This document shows, piece after piece, positions 8,396 to 17,255 of a stretch of DNA of 64,000 nt. The first letter of the stretch is position 1. Each line of letters starts with the position of its first letter. Source of the stretch: SHXR01 sp046160305 (lineage in GTDB: Bacteria > Pseudomonadota > Gammaproteobacteria > Burkholderiales > SG8-39); the NCBI GenBank assembly GCA_046160305.1, contig JBJXGX010000348.1, forward strand, positions 1 to 64,000, in the 5' to 3' direction. The notes under the pieces were generated by a model. That model did no database searches and was not told where the DNA came from. It saw only the letters and a list, made by a program, of their open reading frames with translations. The position numbers were made by a program, and so were the translations under genes.

Positions 8396-9103
8396 GTGAT
8401 CAAGTTCTACTTCAACACCGCACCCAATCCGATGAAGGTGGCACTTTGCCTGGAAGAGATGGGGCTCGCGTACACGGCAATTCCCGTCGACACGCGCAAA
8501 GGGGAACAATTCCTTCCGGAATACGTCGCCTTGAATCCCAACTCGAAAGTACCCACCATCGTCGACGGCGATGCAGTGGTATTCGATAGCAATGCAATCG
8601 TTCTGTATCTCGCCGAGAAGACCGGCCAGTTCCTGCCGGCGCGCCCGACGGATCCGATCTCGCGCGGACAGTTGCTCTCCTGGCTGATGTTCGTGGCGAG
8701 CGGCATCGGCCCGTATTCGGGTCAGGCCGTACATTTTCGGACGTACGCCCCGAAGCCGAACGAATACGCATTGAACCGCTACGACTTCGAAGCCGACCGG
8801 CACTGGAAGATCGTGGACGCCCGCCTCGCGCGCCAACCATACATGCTCGGTGCGACCTACACGGTCGTCGATATGGCGGTGTGGGGCTGGGCGCGATTGG
8901 TACCCGTCGTTCTCGGCGGCGATGCGGCCTGGACGCGACTCCCTAACGTCAAACGGCTGGTCGATGAGATCAACGCGCGCCCGGCCGTCGCCCGCATTGA
9001 AGAGCTGAAGAAGAAGCACACCTTCAAGACGGAGATGGACGATGTCGCCAAGCGCTCAATGTTTCCGCAGAACGAGCGGCTGGCCGGGACGGGGCGGGGG
9101 TAA
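8396..9103 (+). CDS. Glutathione S-transferase family protein
   Basis: A 235-aa product with the two-domain GST layout. The N-terminal thioredoxin fold (residues 1-80) includes K-V-P-T-I-V-D-G-D near 51-59, carrying the cis-proline, and V-F-D-S-N-A-I near 62-68, the glutathione gamma-glutamyl-binding loop. An all-alpha C-terminal domain with a T-V-V-D-M-A-V motif near 158 (N-capping box region) follows. It resembles the YfcG/Ure2p-like or beta-class GSTs of degradation clusters. Conjugation, isomerisation or dehalogenation roles are all possible. AAGGAGATG serves as the ribosome binding site just before the ATG at 8396. Neighbours are other catabolic genes. Confidence 0.88.
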   Translation: MIKFYFNTAPNPMKVALCLEEMGLAYTAIPVDTRKGEQFLPEYVALNPNSKVPTIVDGDAVVFDSNAIVLYLAEKTGQFLPARPTDPISRGQLLSWLMFVASGIGPYSGQAVHFRTYAPKPNEYALNRYDFEADRHWKIVDARLARQPYMLGATYTVVDMAVWGWARLVPVVLGGDAAWTRLPNVKRLVDEINARPAVARIEELKKKHTFKTEMDDVAKRSMFPQNERLAGTGRG

Positions 9104-9121
9104 CCGAAAGGTCCCGACCAA

Positions 9122-9264
9122 TTGAACCGCGAAGGACGCATGGGGCGCCAAGGAGGAAACAGCGCGATTGGCTCATCGAAATTGCCCACGGATTACGCGG
9201 CGCATATACTCGGCCCTTGCATTCCATTGCGTCCTTTGCGCCCTTCGCGTCCATTGCGGTTCAA
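9122..9264. repeat. Intergenic inverted-repeat element (33-nt arms, GCGAAGGACGC type)
   Basis: The arms are 9122-9154 and 9232-9264; 27 of 33 positions are complementary when folded. The 77-nt centre contains nothing recognisable. The arms are built from the alternating gcgaaggacgc / gcgtccttcgc motif that I know as a recurrent intergenic hairpin sequence in many environmental bacteria. It occupies the gap between the GST stop and the amidohydrolase start, and ends 25 nt before the start codon, so it could affect the amidohydrolase transcript. Confidence 0.65.
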
Positions 9265-9289
9265 GATCTAGCTAATCAAGGAGACTTTC

Positions 9290-10309
9290 ATGCCCATCGA
9301 TTTTCACGCCCACTGGATTCCCGCACCCATGTCCGAAGTGCTACGCGCACGCACCAAGGTGCCGATGATCCGGCCGGGCGACGATGGCTCCGAGTATCTG
9401 GACTATGGATATCAATCCGCGAAATTGATGCCAGGCTTCGACGATGTGCCCACGCGACTCGCGGAAATGGATCGCACCGGCGTTACGCGCGCGGTCCTCT
9501 CGCTCACCACCGTGTATGGCGTGGAATGCATGCCGCTTGCCGAGTCGCTGCCGCTTTGTCGCGTATTCAATGATTCCGTCGCGGCCATGTGCGCAACACA
9601 TCCGGAGCGCTTTTCCGGACTGGCCGCGCTACCCAATGCGGATCTTGACGCGGCGCTCATCGAGTTTCAGCGCGCGATGGATCTGCCCGGCATGGTCGGT
9701 GCTTTGCTGCCGGGCGATGGTTTTCTCTCGAAGAAGCGTGCGGAACGCTTCCGCCCGATCGTCGCCGCGGCGAATCGCCGAAGCGCGGTACTGCTCGTCC
9801 ACTACGGGCGCTGGGCGGGTGACCCCGAGGCGCTGAAGATCGACAGCTCGGACAACGCCGGTGTTCGTTATGGCACGCTCGATATGCAGTCAAAGCTGTC
9901 ATCGAACATGGTCACCTTCGCAATGACCGATTTTCTCGCGGAGTTTCCGAATGTCACGATGATGGTCCACAACCTCGGTGGCAATGTCGCCTACGAGATC
10001 GAGCGGCTGGATCACCGCAACTATCTCGATCGGCCCACCGATGAGCTGCCCTCCAAACGCATTCGCGCATCGAATGTGATGGTCGATTGCAACTCGTTCG
10101 GTGCGCGCGGCATCGAACGAGCCGTGGAAGTCTATGGCGTGGAGCGCATCGTTCTTGGCACCGACGGCACGGAATTCGGCATGAAGTGGTCCATGGATGC
10201 GATCGCCGAAGCGCGCCTGTCAGAGGCCGAAAAGCGCGCCATCCTTGATGGCAATGCGGCCAAGGCGCTGGCTCGGGTCGGCACCCGCGTGACCGCGATG
10301 GCCGCATAG
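9290..10309 (+). CDS. Amidohydrolase-2 (ACMSD-like) family protein
   Basis: A 339-aa TIM-barrel metal-dependent hydrolase or decarboxylase of the amidohydrolase-2 family. The first metal motif F-H-A-H (H6, H8) is at the extreme N-terminus. A strand-4 motif L-V-H-Y-G is near residue 166, M-V-H-N-L-G-G-N near 225, and the strand-8 aspartate occurs in G-T-D-G-T-E-F-G near 290. Relatives decarboxylate aromatic or muconate-type acids (ACMSD, gamma-resorcylate, vanillate-type decarboxylases). AAGGAGACTTTC precedes the ATG at 9290. The next gene, an enolase-superfamily enzyme, follows after 42 nt, so the two are probably co-transcribed. The substrate is unknown. Confidence 0.87.
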   Translation: MPIDFHAHWIPAPMSEVLRARTKVPMIRPGDDGSEYLDYGYQSAKLMPGFDDVPTRLAEMDRTGVTRAVLSLTTVYGVECMPLAESLPLCRVFNDSVAAMCATHPERFSGLAALPNADLDAALIEFQRAMDLPGMVGALLPGDGFLSKKRAERFRPIVAAANRRSAVLLVHYGRWAGDPEALKIDSSDNAGVRYGTLDMQSKLSSNMVTFAMTDFLAEFPNVTMMVHNLGGNVAYEIERLDHRNYLDRPTDELPSKRIRASNVMVDCNSFGARGIERAVEVYGVERIVLGTDGTEFGMKWSMDAIAEARLSEAEKRAILDGNAAKALARVGTRVTAMAA

Positions 10310-10351
10310 TCGCGCCGGCGTGCGGCGACCGGGCGAATTGCCAGCCGCGCA

Positions 10352-11443
10352 ATGACCATCCGCTCGGTCGAAGCGATCCCGATCGCGTTGCCATTCGAGA
10401 TCGGCGGTCCGAAGCCGATGCTCGCGGGCAAACCCCGCACGATGGACATTCTGCTGGTCCGTATCGAGACCACGGACGGACAAGTTGGGTGGGGCGAGGC
10501 CTTCGGCTTCGCCGTCTGGCCCGCGACGAAAGTTGCGCTCGAGACGCTGGTGGCGCCGCTTGCGGTTGGTCGCGACGAGCGCGATATCGAGGGCGTCACC
10601 AACGATATCCAGCGCAAGCTCCATCTCCTTGGGCGCACCGGACCCGTCATGTATGCCATTTCGGGGCTCGACATCGCGCTATGGGATCTTGCCGGCAAAG
10701 CGGCGGGCAAGTCGCTTGCGGCGATCCTCGCGAACTCACCACGAAAAAGTCTGCCGGCGTACGCAAGCCTGCTGCGCTACACCGACCCGGCCTTGGTCGC
10801 CCGACATGCCGCGCGCGCCGTAGAGGAGGGCTACACGACGATCAAGCTGCACGAGATCGGTGTGGAGCAGGTACGTGCCGCGCGCGAGGCAATCGGCCCG
10901 GCCATCAAGCTCACCATGGACACCAATTGTCTGTGGACCGTCGATGAAGCAATCGCCATGGCGAGGCAATTGCAGCCGTATGCACTGACGTGGTTCGAGG
11001 AGCCGGTTTTCCCGCCGGAAGATTTTGTGGGTCTTGCCAGGGTACGGAGAGAGGGTGGGCTACCGATCGCGGCCGGCGAGAATGCAGTGAGCGCGGCGAA
11101 CTTCGCGCAAATGTTCGATGCGGGTGCGGTGGACTTCGCGCAGCCCAGTGTCACGAAAATCGGCGGTGTCTCCGAGATGATGCGCATCGTTCAGCTCGCG
11201 CATGATCGAGGCGTCACGCTCGTCCCGCATTCCCCGTATTTCGGGCCAGGATTGTTGGCAACGGTGCACATCGCCGCCGCGATGGAAGCCGAGACCATGA
11301 TCGAATATTCATTCGCGGACCTCGGCGGCAATCCACTAGGCGATGCGATCTCCGTGCGTGACGGTCGCGTCGCCGTACCGACCGGGCCCGGTTTAGGGCG
11401 TGACCCGGACCCAGGGATCATCGAGCGGTACCGCGCTTACTGA
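10352..11443 (+). CDS. Mandelate racemase / muconate lactonizing enzyme family protein
   Basis: A 363-aa enolase-superfamily protein. An N-terminal capping domain (1-120) is followed by the barrel with metal ligands D190 (T-M-D-T-N), E216/E217 (W-F-E-E-P) and E243 (A-G-E-N). The second-strand K165-x-H167 stands where many members have K-x-K, and H293 in V-P-H-S-P-Y-F-G matches the barrel histidine base. This suggests an acid-sugar dehydratase, racemase or cycloisomerase acting by proton abstraction alpha to a carboxylate. It lies just after an amidohydrolase in the same orientation. The K-x-H variant makes the reaction hard to predict. Confidence 0.88.
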   Translation: MTIRSVEAIPIALPFEIGGPKPMLAGKPRTMDILLVRIETTDGQVGWGEAFGFAVWPATKVALETLVAPLAVGRDERDIEGVTNDIQRKLHLLGRTGPVMYAISGLDIALWDLAGKAAGKSLAAILANSPRKSLPAYASLLRYTDPALVARHAARAVEEGYTTIKLHEIGVEQVRAAREAIGPAIKLTMDTNCLWTVDEAIAMARQLQPYALTWFEEPVFPPEDFVGLARVRREGGLPIAAGENAVSAANFAQMFDAGAVDFAQPSVTKIGGVSEMMRIVQLAHDRGVTLVPHSPYFGPGLLATVHIAAAMEAETMIEYSFADLGGNPLGDAISVRDGRVAVPTGPGLGRDPDPGIIERYRAY

Positions 11444-11732
11444 GCTTGACGTCACTGCACGACGACGCTCAGCCGCCCTAATCTCTAGCACTTGTGGCTG
11501 CCACCAACCTGAAGGTAAGTGTTCGCGGCAACAAGCTTCGCGTGGTGTCCCGCCAGGGGAGAAGAGAACGTAGTGCGGATATGGATGTCCCCCATCTCCT
11601 AAATTCTCGGCAGGCAAAGGCCGTGGCAATCAAACGGAACGCGATGCGGACCGGATTGGCTTGATAGGATCCCTCTGTCGCCGAGGCGGCGATCGGTGTA
11701 CGCTCCTTTTTTCATTGATCATCTGGATACCC
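11444..11732. other. Intergenic region upstream of the SDR gene
   Basis: About 290 bases with no coding frame of believable length. A short perfect hairpin (tcgccg agg cggcga, about 11677-11691) and a T-run (about 11707-11712) lie near its 3' end, just before the SDR start. No clear promoter was recognised. It separates the amidohydrolase/enolase pair from the SDR/Rieske pair. Confidence 0.35.
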
Positions 11733-12557
11733 ATGGCCGGCGATGGTCCTGTCTGTTTTGTTACCGGTGGTGCAAGCGGCATAGGGGCTGCCTGCGTACG
11801 CCGCATGGTTGCCGAGGGCTCCCATGTGGCGTTCGGCGATCTTCAAGTCGAGAAAGGCACGGAGCTCGCACGAGAGCTTGGCGAGCGTGCTTTCTTCTCG
11901 CGGCTCGATGTCAGCGTCGAAAGCGAGTTCGCGCATGCACTCGATGCAACGGTTCAGCGCTGGGGTCGACTCGATTGCCTGGTGAACAACGCGGCCGTCG
12001 CCGGCGTGATGGGACCGATCGCGAGTATTCCGATGGACGAGTACGACTACGCGTCCAACATCATCCAGCGGAGCGTATTCATCGGTCTTAAGCACGCGGC
12101 CCGCGTCATGCAAATGCGTGAGACCGGATCCATCGTCAATATCGCGAGCGTTTCAGGATTGAAGGGCGGGTACGGCCCGCATGTCTACAGTGCCTGCAAG
12201 GCGGCGGTCGTGGCCCTCACGCAATCGGTCGCGCTCGAACTGGCCGAGTCCGGCATTCGCGTCAACGCGGTGTGCCCGGGCAACATTGAAACGCCCATCC
12301 ATACTGGGGTTCGCGATCAACGCTGGACCGAACGCATCGCGAAGATTCGAACTGCGCTCGTCGACGAACAGCCGATCAATCGGATGGGGCTCCCGGAGGA
12401 GATCGCCGCCGCCGTTCTGTGGCTTGCGAGTGACGAGTCGAGCTATGTGACAGGCCACGCACTCGTCGTGGACGGTGGGCAGATGGCAGGCCGCCTATGG
12501 CGAAAACAGCCGCCTTTCCTGCGCGAATTCCATCGCGCCAAGAGACTCGACACATGA
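11733..12557 (+). CDS. Short-chain dehydrogenase/reductase (SDR)
   Basis: A 274-aa classical SDR. It has the nucleotide-binding T-G-G-A-S-G-I-G near residue 10, the N-N-A-A motif near 87, the catalytic serine region I-A-S-V-S-G near 140 and the Y-S-A-C-K tetrad motif near 153. The C-terminal V-V-D-G-G-Q motif is near 250. The enzyme should oxidise or reduce an alcohol/carbonyl with NAD(P). I placed the start at ATG 11733, since upstream residues lack family similarity. The Rieske oxygenase gene follows after 16 nt. SDRs beside ring-hydroxylating oxygenases often oxidise cis-diols, but that is only suggested by position. Confidence 0.87.
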   Translation: MAGDGPVCFVTGGASGIGAACVRRMVAEGSHVAFGDLQVEKGTELARELGERAFFSRLDVSVESEFAHALDATVQRWGRLDCLVNNAAVAGVMGPIASIPMDEYDYASNIIQRSVFIGLKHAARVMQMRETGSIVNIASVSGLKGGYGPHVYSACKAAVVALTQSVALELAESGIRVNAVCPGNIETPIHTGVRDQRWTERIAKIRTALVDEQPINRMGLPEEIAAAVLWLASDESSYVTGHALVVDGGQMAGRLWRKQPPFLREFHRAKRLDT

Positions 12558-12573
12558 TCGGAGACGTCGATCG

Positions 12574-13728
12574 ATGAATCGCGATACGCAACTTAAGCTC
12601 GCGCGCGTGCTAAGAGAGCATATTCAGAACAAATCGACCGATCGTGCGACCGAGGTCTTTCGCAATCCGGTGCTCGCCTACAGCGATTCCGCTCGAGCAA
12701 AACTCGAACGGGACAAACTCTTTCGCACCCGGCCGCTTTTTGTCGCGATGTCGTGCCGGATCCCGGAACCGGGCGACTTTATTGCCGATGAGCTGGCGGG
12801 CGTGCCGGTACTGGTGGTGCGCGATGCGGATCGCTCGTTGAAAGCCTTTGCGAACATATGCCGGCATCGCGGCGCGCCGGTTGCCAGCGGTTGCGGGCAC
12901 GCGCGGGTCTTTGCTTGTCCGTACCATGGCTGGACATACGGACTTGACGGCAAGTTGGCGGGCGTTCCCGAAGCCTCGACCTTTGGAGAGCTCGATCGTG
13001 CGCAACATGGGCTGCAACGCCTGCCCTTAGGCGAACGCCATGGATTCATCTTTGTGCGCGTCACGCCGCCCGCTATCGGAGAATCGTTCGAGATCGATGT
13101 CGATCGCTATCTATGCGGCCTCGAATCGGATTTTTCCGCATACGGATTCGAGCACTACAGTTTCTTCGCCGCCGAGACGATGACACCCATGATCAATTGG
13201 AAGTTCGGCGTCGACACGTTTCTCGAGTCCTACCATCTGCCCGCCTTGCATCGGACGACCGTTGGACCGCTCGTGCGCGGAAACATCGGCGCGTTCACGC
13301 CATTTGGTGACCATAGCCGGCTCACCATGGCGCGCTTCGATACGAGCGAATGGGATGCGAAACCCGAAGCCGAGTGGGCGGTTTTGCCAAACGTTCTGCC
13401 GATCTATCGGCTGCTGCCAAGCGCGATCATCGTGTTCCAGTCGGACCATCTCGAGACGTGGCGCATCACGCCAGCCGACCGGGTCGATCAGTGCAAAGTG
13501 GAGTTCGCGCTGTATTCACCCGAGCCACCTGCGACCGACAAAGCGCGAAACTACTGGCAGAAGAACTACGATCTGGCGATTCGAACGGTGCTCACCGAGG
13601 ATTTCGCGTTAGGCGAGCGGATGCAGCGGGGCTTCATGAGCGGGCTGCAAAGTGAAGTCGTGTACGGCCGCAACGAGCCCGCGCTGATCTATTTTCATCA
13701 GCGATTGCAGGCGGCGCTCGGACTTTGA
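12574..13728 (+). CDS. Rieske [2Fe-2S] aromatic ring-hydroxylating oxygenase, large subunit
   Basis: A 384-aa oxygenase alpha-subunit-like protein. The Rieske cluster ligands are C96-x-H98 (C-R-H-R-G) and C115-x2-H118 (C-P-Y-H-G-W). The catalytic domain carries the mononuclear-iron region F-L-E-S-Y-H-L-P-A-L-H near residues 213-223. Such enzymes add O2 to aromatic rings or demethylate O- and N-methyl groups, using electrons from a separate reductase. No reductase or beta subunit gene is next to it. The ATG at 12574 is preceded by GGAGA. It probably forms one unit with the SDR 16 nt upstream. Confidence 0.92.
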   Translation: MNRDTQLKLARVLREHIQNKSTDRATEVFRNPVLAYSDSARAKLERDKLFRTRPLFVAMSCRIPEPGDFIADELAGVPVLVVRDADRSLKAFANICRHRGAPVASGCGHARVFACPYHGWTYGLDGKLAGVPEASTFGELDRAQHGLQRLPLGERHGFIFVRVTPPAIGESFEIDVDRYLCGLESDFSAYGFEHYSFFAAETMTPMINWKFGVDTFLESYHLPALHRTTVGPLVRGNIGAFTPFGDHSRLTMARFDTSEWDAKPEAEWAVLPNVLPIYRLLPSAIIVFQSDHLETWRITPADRVDQCKVEFALYSPEPPATDKARNYWQKNYDLAIRTVLTEDFALGERMQRGFMSGLQSEVVYGRNEPALIYFHQRLQAALGL

Positions 13729-13747
13729 CCGAACCTAGACCGCGCGG

Positions 13748-13766
13748 TGTCCTGAGCGCGTTGAAG
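13748..13766 (-). repeat. Single relic of the TTGACGCGCTCAGGAC-type intergenic repeat
   Basis: On the minus strand the gap after the Rieske gene reads ttcaacgcgctcaggac, closely matching the copy at 8322-8341. It lies in the 46-nt convergent gap between the Rieske and FAD-monooxygenase stop codons. Confidence 0.45.
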
Positions 13767-13774
13767 CTTGCGTG

Positions 13775-15424
13775 TCATGCGAGGCGAACTCGCCCGGAAA
13801 TCGTGTTGATGAGCTGGGGCGCGTCCGCGGGGAGCGTGTCGCCGCGCCATGCGACATGACCGTCGGGGCGCACGAGGACAAAGCGCTTTTCGTACAGGTT
13901 GTGCACCGCCGGATCATCGATTGCCGCGACATCCATCGGCACCTCGGCCTGCCGCGCCGCGTCGATAAGCGCCGCGGCCTCGCGCGCCCTCCCATCGAAT
14001 GCCAGCAAGACAAAGCCACGGCCAAAAAGATCGAGAATCGAACGCCCATCCCGCAACCATGCATGGGGCGCGCGACAACCAGGGCGAGAAGTCGGACGAT
14101 AGATGATCGGCTCATCCAGTTCGGACATGGCACTCACGCGATTCTCGGGTTCGCCATAGGCGCAGATCGGCGAGTCCAGATAGCGATACCCAAGGTGCAT
14201 GTTGAGGCAGAACCATTCACGCTTCATGCCTTCCATCAGCGCATGTCCCACTTGGCCGCGCACAGCACGCCCGGCATCGCTCTCTTCAAACAATGCATCG
14301 CTGCTTCGAGCGGATTTCATCGTGATCAGATTACCTGTCGAGAAGCGCGTGATGCGTTCGGCAATCGGCTTTCGTTCGATACAGTATGAAGCAAGCAGTG
14401 CCTCGCCGCCCCAGCCTTCGAGCACGGCCGCGAGTTTCCAGGCGAGGTCAATCGAATCGGCGATGCCGGTATTCATTCCCAATCCACCGGTCGGGGAGGT
14501 GAGATGGCACGCGTCGCCACAGATGAATACGCGCCCGTCACCATAACGTTCGGCGACGAGCTCCGTGCGAACCCACGGCAGAATGCTAAGGATCTCCATC
14601 TCGAAGTTGCGTCCTAGCATCCGGTAGGCGAATGCCTTCAATTCGGGGTCAGTGTAGGTGCGATCGTCGTCTGCGCTGCCGATGATCGACATTCGCCACT
14701 GGTCTTTGCCATTGATCGCAACCAGCGTTCCCCATACGCCGGCCGGTCCGACCAGAAGATAACGATAGCCGGGCCGCTTGTCGTGCAGCGTATTGAATTC
14801 CGCGCAGCGAAAAATCACATTGGTGGTGTAGGTGAGCACGCCGCGCCCGTGCATCGGAATTCCCAACTGCTCGCGGACGCGGCTCCTGCCACCGTCGCAG
14901 CCGATCAGATACTTCGCGCGGATGGTGAGCACATCGCCCGACTCGAGCGACCGGATCCGCGCCGTGACCCCGCGGTCATCCTGCTCGAATACGAGGAACT
15001 CATGGCGATAGAGGAGGGTGCATGGCGCCTGTGATGCCGCGAACGTCCGCAGGATCGGATCGAACATGTTTTGCGGACAACGCTCGCGATGTTGCGGGCT
15101 TTCCGGGGGCACCGGCTCGTCCCGCATCGAGGGCATCGGCTGTCGACCGAGCTCATACCCGTTGAGCGAGGTCAGATAGACATTGTCCTGCGGATAGTCG
15201 CGATCATAGGGGCTGGCTTCGACCTGTCCGACGATTCCCCAACGGCGGCAGAATTCCATGGTCCGGATCCCGACCATATCCATCTTCGGCTGATAAATGG
15301 ATCCGTCGCCCCGCTCGACGACGATACAACGCCGAGCGCGCCAGCCCAGGTCGCCGCCCAAAGCGAGGCCCACGGGCCCTGCGCCAACAATGAGGACATC
15401 GGTATCGACCGTCGATCGGGTCAT
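13775..15424 (-). CDS. FAD-dependent aromatic hydroxylase (PheA/MhpA-like)
   Basis: A 549-aa class A flavoprotein monooxygenase. It has the N-terminal dinucleotide motif I-V-G-A-G-P-V-G-L-A near residue 12, the G-C-D-G-G-R-S motif near 173 (NADPH/FAD fingerprint) and the ribityl-binding G-D-A-C-H-L-T-S-P-T-G-G-L-G near 300. The C-terminal thioredoxin-like part (~430-549) is typical of phenol, resorcinol or 3-(3-hydroxyphenyl)propionate hydroxylases. Such enzymes add a hydroxyl ortho or para to an existing ring hydroxyl with NAD(P)H and O2. It is convergent with the Rieske gene and stands alone on this strand. The substrate is unknown. Confidence 0.9.
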   Translation of the reverse strand: MTRSTVDTDVLIVGAGPVGLALGGDLGWRARRCIVVERGDGSIYQPKMDMVGIRTMEFCRRWGIVGQVEASPYDRDYPQDNVYLTSLNGYELGRQPMPSMRDEPVPPESPQHRERCPQNMFDPILRTFAASQAPCTLLYRHEFLVFEQDDRGVTARIRSLESGDVLTIRAKYLIGCDGGRSRVREQLGIPMHGRGVLTYTTNVIFRCAEFNTLHDKRPGYRYLLVGPAGVWGTLVAINGKDQWRMSIIGSADDDRTYTDPELKAFAYRMLGRNFEMEILSILPWVRTELVAERYGDGRVFICGDACHLTSPTGGLGMNTGIADSIDLAWKLAAVLEGWGGEALLASYCIERKPIAERITRFSTGNLITMKSARSSDALFEESDAGRAVRGQVGHALMEGMKREWFCLNMHLGYRYLDSPICAYGEPENRVSAMSELDEPIIYRPTSRPGCRAPHAWLRDGRSILDLFGRGFVLLAFDGRAREAAALIDAARQAEVPMDVAAIDDPAVHNLYEKRFVLVRPDGHVAWRGDTLPADAPQLINTISGRVRLA

Positions 15425-15542
15425 GATGCAAGGCCATGTATGTGAATCGTGAATCGAGCCTTTCCGCGCGCCGGTGCGAATGCGTTCGGGCGGTTCAGGG
15501 GCACATGCTATGATCGTTCAACGCAGTGGTGTTGACTGGATC

Positions 15543-15995
15543 ATGATCGTTTTTGAGTTGACTTGCGAGGCGAAGCACCGGTTCGAAGGTTGGTTCGCCT
15601 CGGGCGAAGACTTTCAGGGGCAGACCGCGCGTGGCTTGTTGTCATGCCCGATGTGCGGGACGAAATCCGTTACCAAAGTGCCGATCGCGAAGATCGGTCG
15701 CTCTGAATCCGAAGCGCCAGCACCTGCGGCCAACCAAGCCCCCGTGCGATCTGAGAGCCCCTTTCCGGTGAGCATGCCCGATCGCGCAAAGATGATGGCG
15801 TTCATCGATCACATGCTCTCAACGTCGGAAAATGTCGGCAGCCGGTTCGCCGAAGAAGCCCGACGCATCCATCGCGAGGAGGCACCCGCTCGTTCGATCC
15901 GCGGACAGGCCACGCGCGAGGAGACCGAAGCGTTGCTGGAGGAGGGGATTCCCGTGCTGCCGATCCCGGTTCCACCGCAGACCGACTGGCATTAG
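15543..15995 (+). CDS. DUF1178 family protein
   Basis: A 150-aa member of DUF1178. Its N-terminus (M-I-V-F-E-L-T-C-E-A-K-H-R-F-E-G-W-F) and the C-P-M-C-G motif near residue 37 are family hallmarks; the cysteines could bind a metal such as zinc. A proline/alanine-rich linker and a helical C-terminal half with E-A-R-R-I-H-x-E-E follow. The function is unknown. The ATG at 15543 was chosen over an in-frame upstream start at 15474 because the family begins with this motif. A plausible -10 element (tatgat, about 15508) lies upstream. The PLP dehydratase follows after 31 nt. Confidence 0.85.
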   Translation: MIVFELTCEAKHRFEGWFASGEDFQGQTARGLLSCPMCGTKSVTKVPIAKIGRSESEAPAPAANQAPVRSESPFPVSMPDRAKMMAFIDHMLSTSENVGSRFAEEARRIHREEAPARSIRGQATREETEALLEEGIPVLPIPVPPQTDWH

Positions 15996-16026
15996 GCGGT
16001 CACGCGCGCTGAGCGGTAATCTGATC

Positions 16027-16992
16027 ATGCTTGATCTTGCCCGGGTCAAACTTGCCGCAGAACGACTGCGAGGCGTTGCCCATCGCACACCGGTCGTCAC
16101 ATCACACACGTTGGACGATCGAATCGGGGCGAAGGTGTTCCTGAAGAACGAAGGCGTGCAGCGCGCCGGCGCCTTCAAGTTCCGCGGTGCATTCAATGCA
16201 CTTTCCGCGCTGCCGGACGATGCGCGCCGGCGCGGCGTGGTGGCCTGGTCGTCCGGCAATCACGCGCAGGCTGTTGCGTTGGCCGCACGTCTTTTCAAGG
16301 TGCGCGCCGTGATCGTCATGCCGACCGATGCGCCGATTACGAAGCTCGACGGCACGCGCGGCTATGGTGCGGACATCGTGCTGTACGACCGCTACAAAGA
16401 AGATCGCGTGGCGATCGCCATGGAGATCTGCGAACGTGAAGGCCTCACACCGATCCCGGCCTACGATGACTTCGAGGTCATGGCCGGACAAGGCACCGCG
16501 GCACTCGAACTGTTTGCGGATGCGCCCGACCTCGACGTGTTTCTCGTGCCGGTCGGTGGTGGTGGTCTGATGGCGGGTTGCGCGACGGTGGCGAGCGCGC
16601 ACCGTCCATCGATCAAAATCTTCGGTGTGGAGCCGGAAGCGGGCGATGACACGAAGCGTTCGTTCGACACCGGCGAGCGCGTCACCATTCCCGTTCCGCA
16701 AACGATTGCCGACGGCTTGCAAGTGAATGCGCCCGGTGAGTTGACCTTGGCGGTGAATCGCAAGCTGGTCACCGACATTCTGACCGTGTCGGATGCATCG
16801 ATTGTGCGGGCGATGCGATTCCTGTTCGAGCGGCTGAAACTGGTGGTCGAGCCAAGTGGCGCGGTGCCGGTTGCCGCGATGATGGACAATCCAAGTCGAT
16901 TCGCCGGCAAACGAGTCGGCGCCATCTTGTCGGGCGGGAATGTGGGCGTGGATCGGTTCGTCGAGCTGATCGGCAAGTTCCCGCAAGACTGA
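16027..16992 (+). CDS. PLP-dependent threonine/serine dehydratase-like enzyme (fold type II)
   Basis: A 321-aa enzyme of the threonine dehydratase / serine racemase group. The PLP lysine sits in A-F-K-F-R-G-A near residue 53. S-S-G-N-H-A-Q near 76 binds the substrate carboxylate, and G-G-G-G-L near 178 cradles the phosphate. There is no C-terminal ACT regulatory domain, so it is the short, catabolic or racemase-like form rather than biosynthetic IlvA. Likely reactions are deamination of threonine or serine, threo-3-hydroxyaspartate dehydration, or racemisation. The ATG at 16027 is the first in register with the family. Confidence 0.88.
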   Translation: MLDLARVKLAAERLRGVAHRTPVVTSHTLDDRIGAKVFLKNEGVQRAGAFKFRGAFNALSALPDDARRRGVVAWSSGNHAQAVALAARLFKVRAVIVMPTDAPITKLDGTRGYGADIVLYDRYKEDRVAIAMEICEREGLTPIPAYDDFEVMAGQGTAALELFADAPDLDVFLVPVGGGGLMAGCATVASAHRPSIKIFGVEPEAGDDTKRSFDTGERVTIPVPQTIADGLQVNAPGELTLAVNRKLVTDILTVSDASIVRAMRFLFERLKLVVEPSGAVPVAAMMDNPSRFAGKRVGAILSGGNVGVDRFVELIGKFPQD

Positions 16993-17004
16993 GGACACTA
17001 TCCA

Positions 17005-17211
17005 ATGGAAGACGCAGAGCTCAAGATTGACGGCATGACATGCAGCGGTTGCGTTCGAAGCGTGACCAAGGCGCTTTCCATGGTTCCTGGGGTCGCCGAT
17101 GTCAGCGTGTCGCTCGATGATCGGTTGGCGCGCGTGAAGTTCGATCCGGCCAAGGTGAATCGGGCTGCAATTCGCCAGGCGGTGCTCGAAGCGGGATTTG
17201 AGAGTCCGTAG
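17005..17211 (+). CDS. Heavy-metal-associated (HMA) domain protein, CopZ-like
   Basis: A 68-aa single HMA domain. The metal-binding G-M-T-C-S-G-C loop is at residues 10-16 (C13 and C16) and the fold pattern is beta-alpha-beta-beta-alpha-beta. Such proteins bind Cu(I), or more rarely Zn/Hg, and hand it to a P-type ATPase or regulator. No ATPase gene is adjacent. It starts 12 nt after the dehydratase stop, with GAGG and a short spacer. It is the last gene before the dif site. Confidence 0.9.
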   Translation: MEDAELKIDGMTCSGCVRSVTKALSMVPGVADVSVSLDDRLARVKFDPAKVNRAAIRQAVLEAGFESP

Positions 17212-17255
17212 GAGCGTGGGTCACCGTTTGGATGCTCGATCTTTGGCTGATCCAA

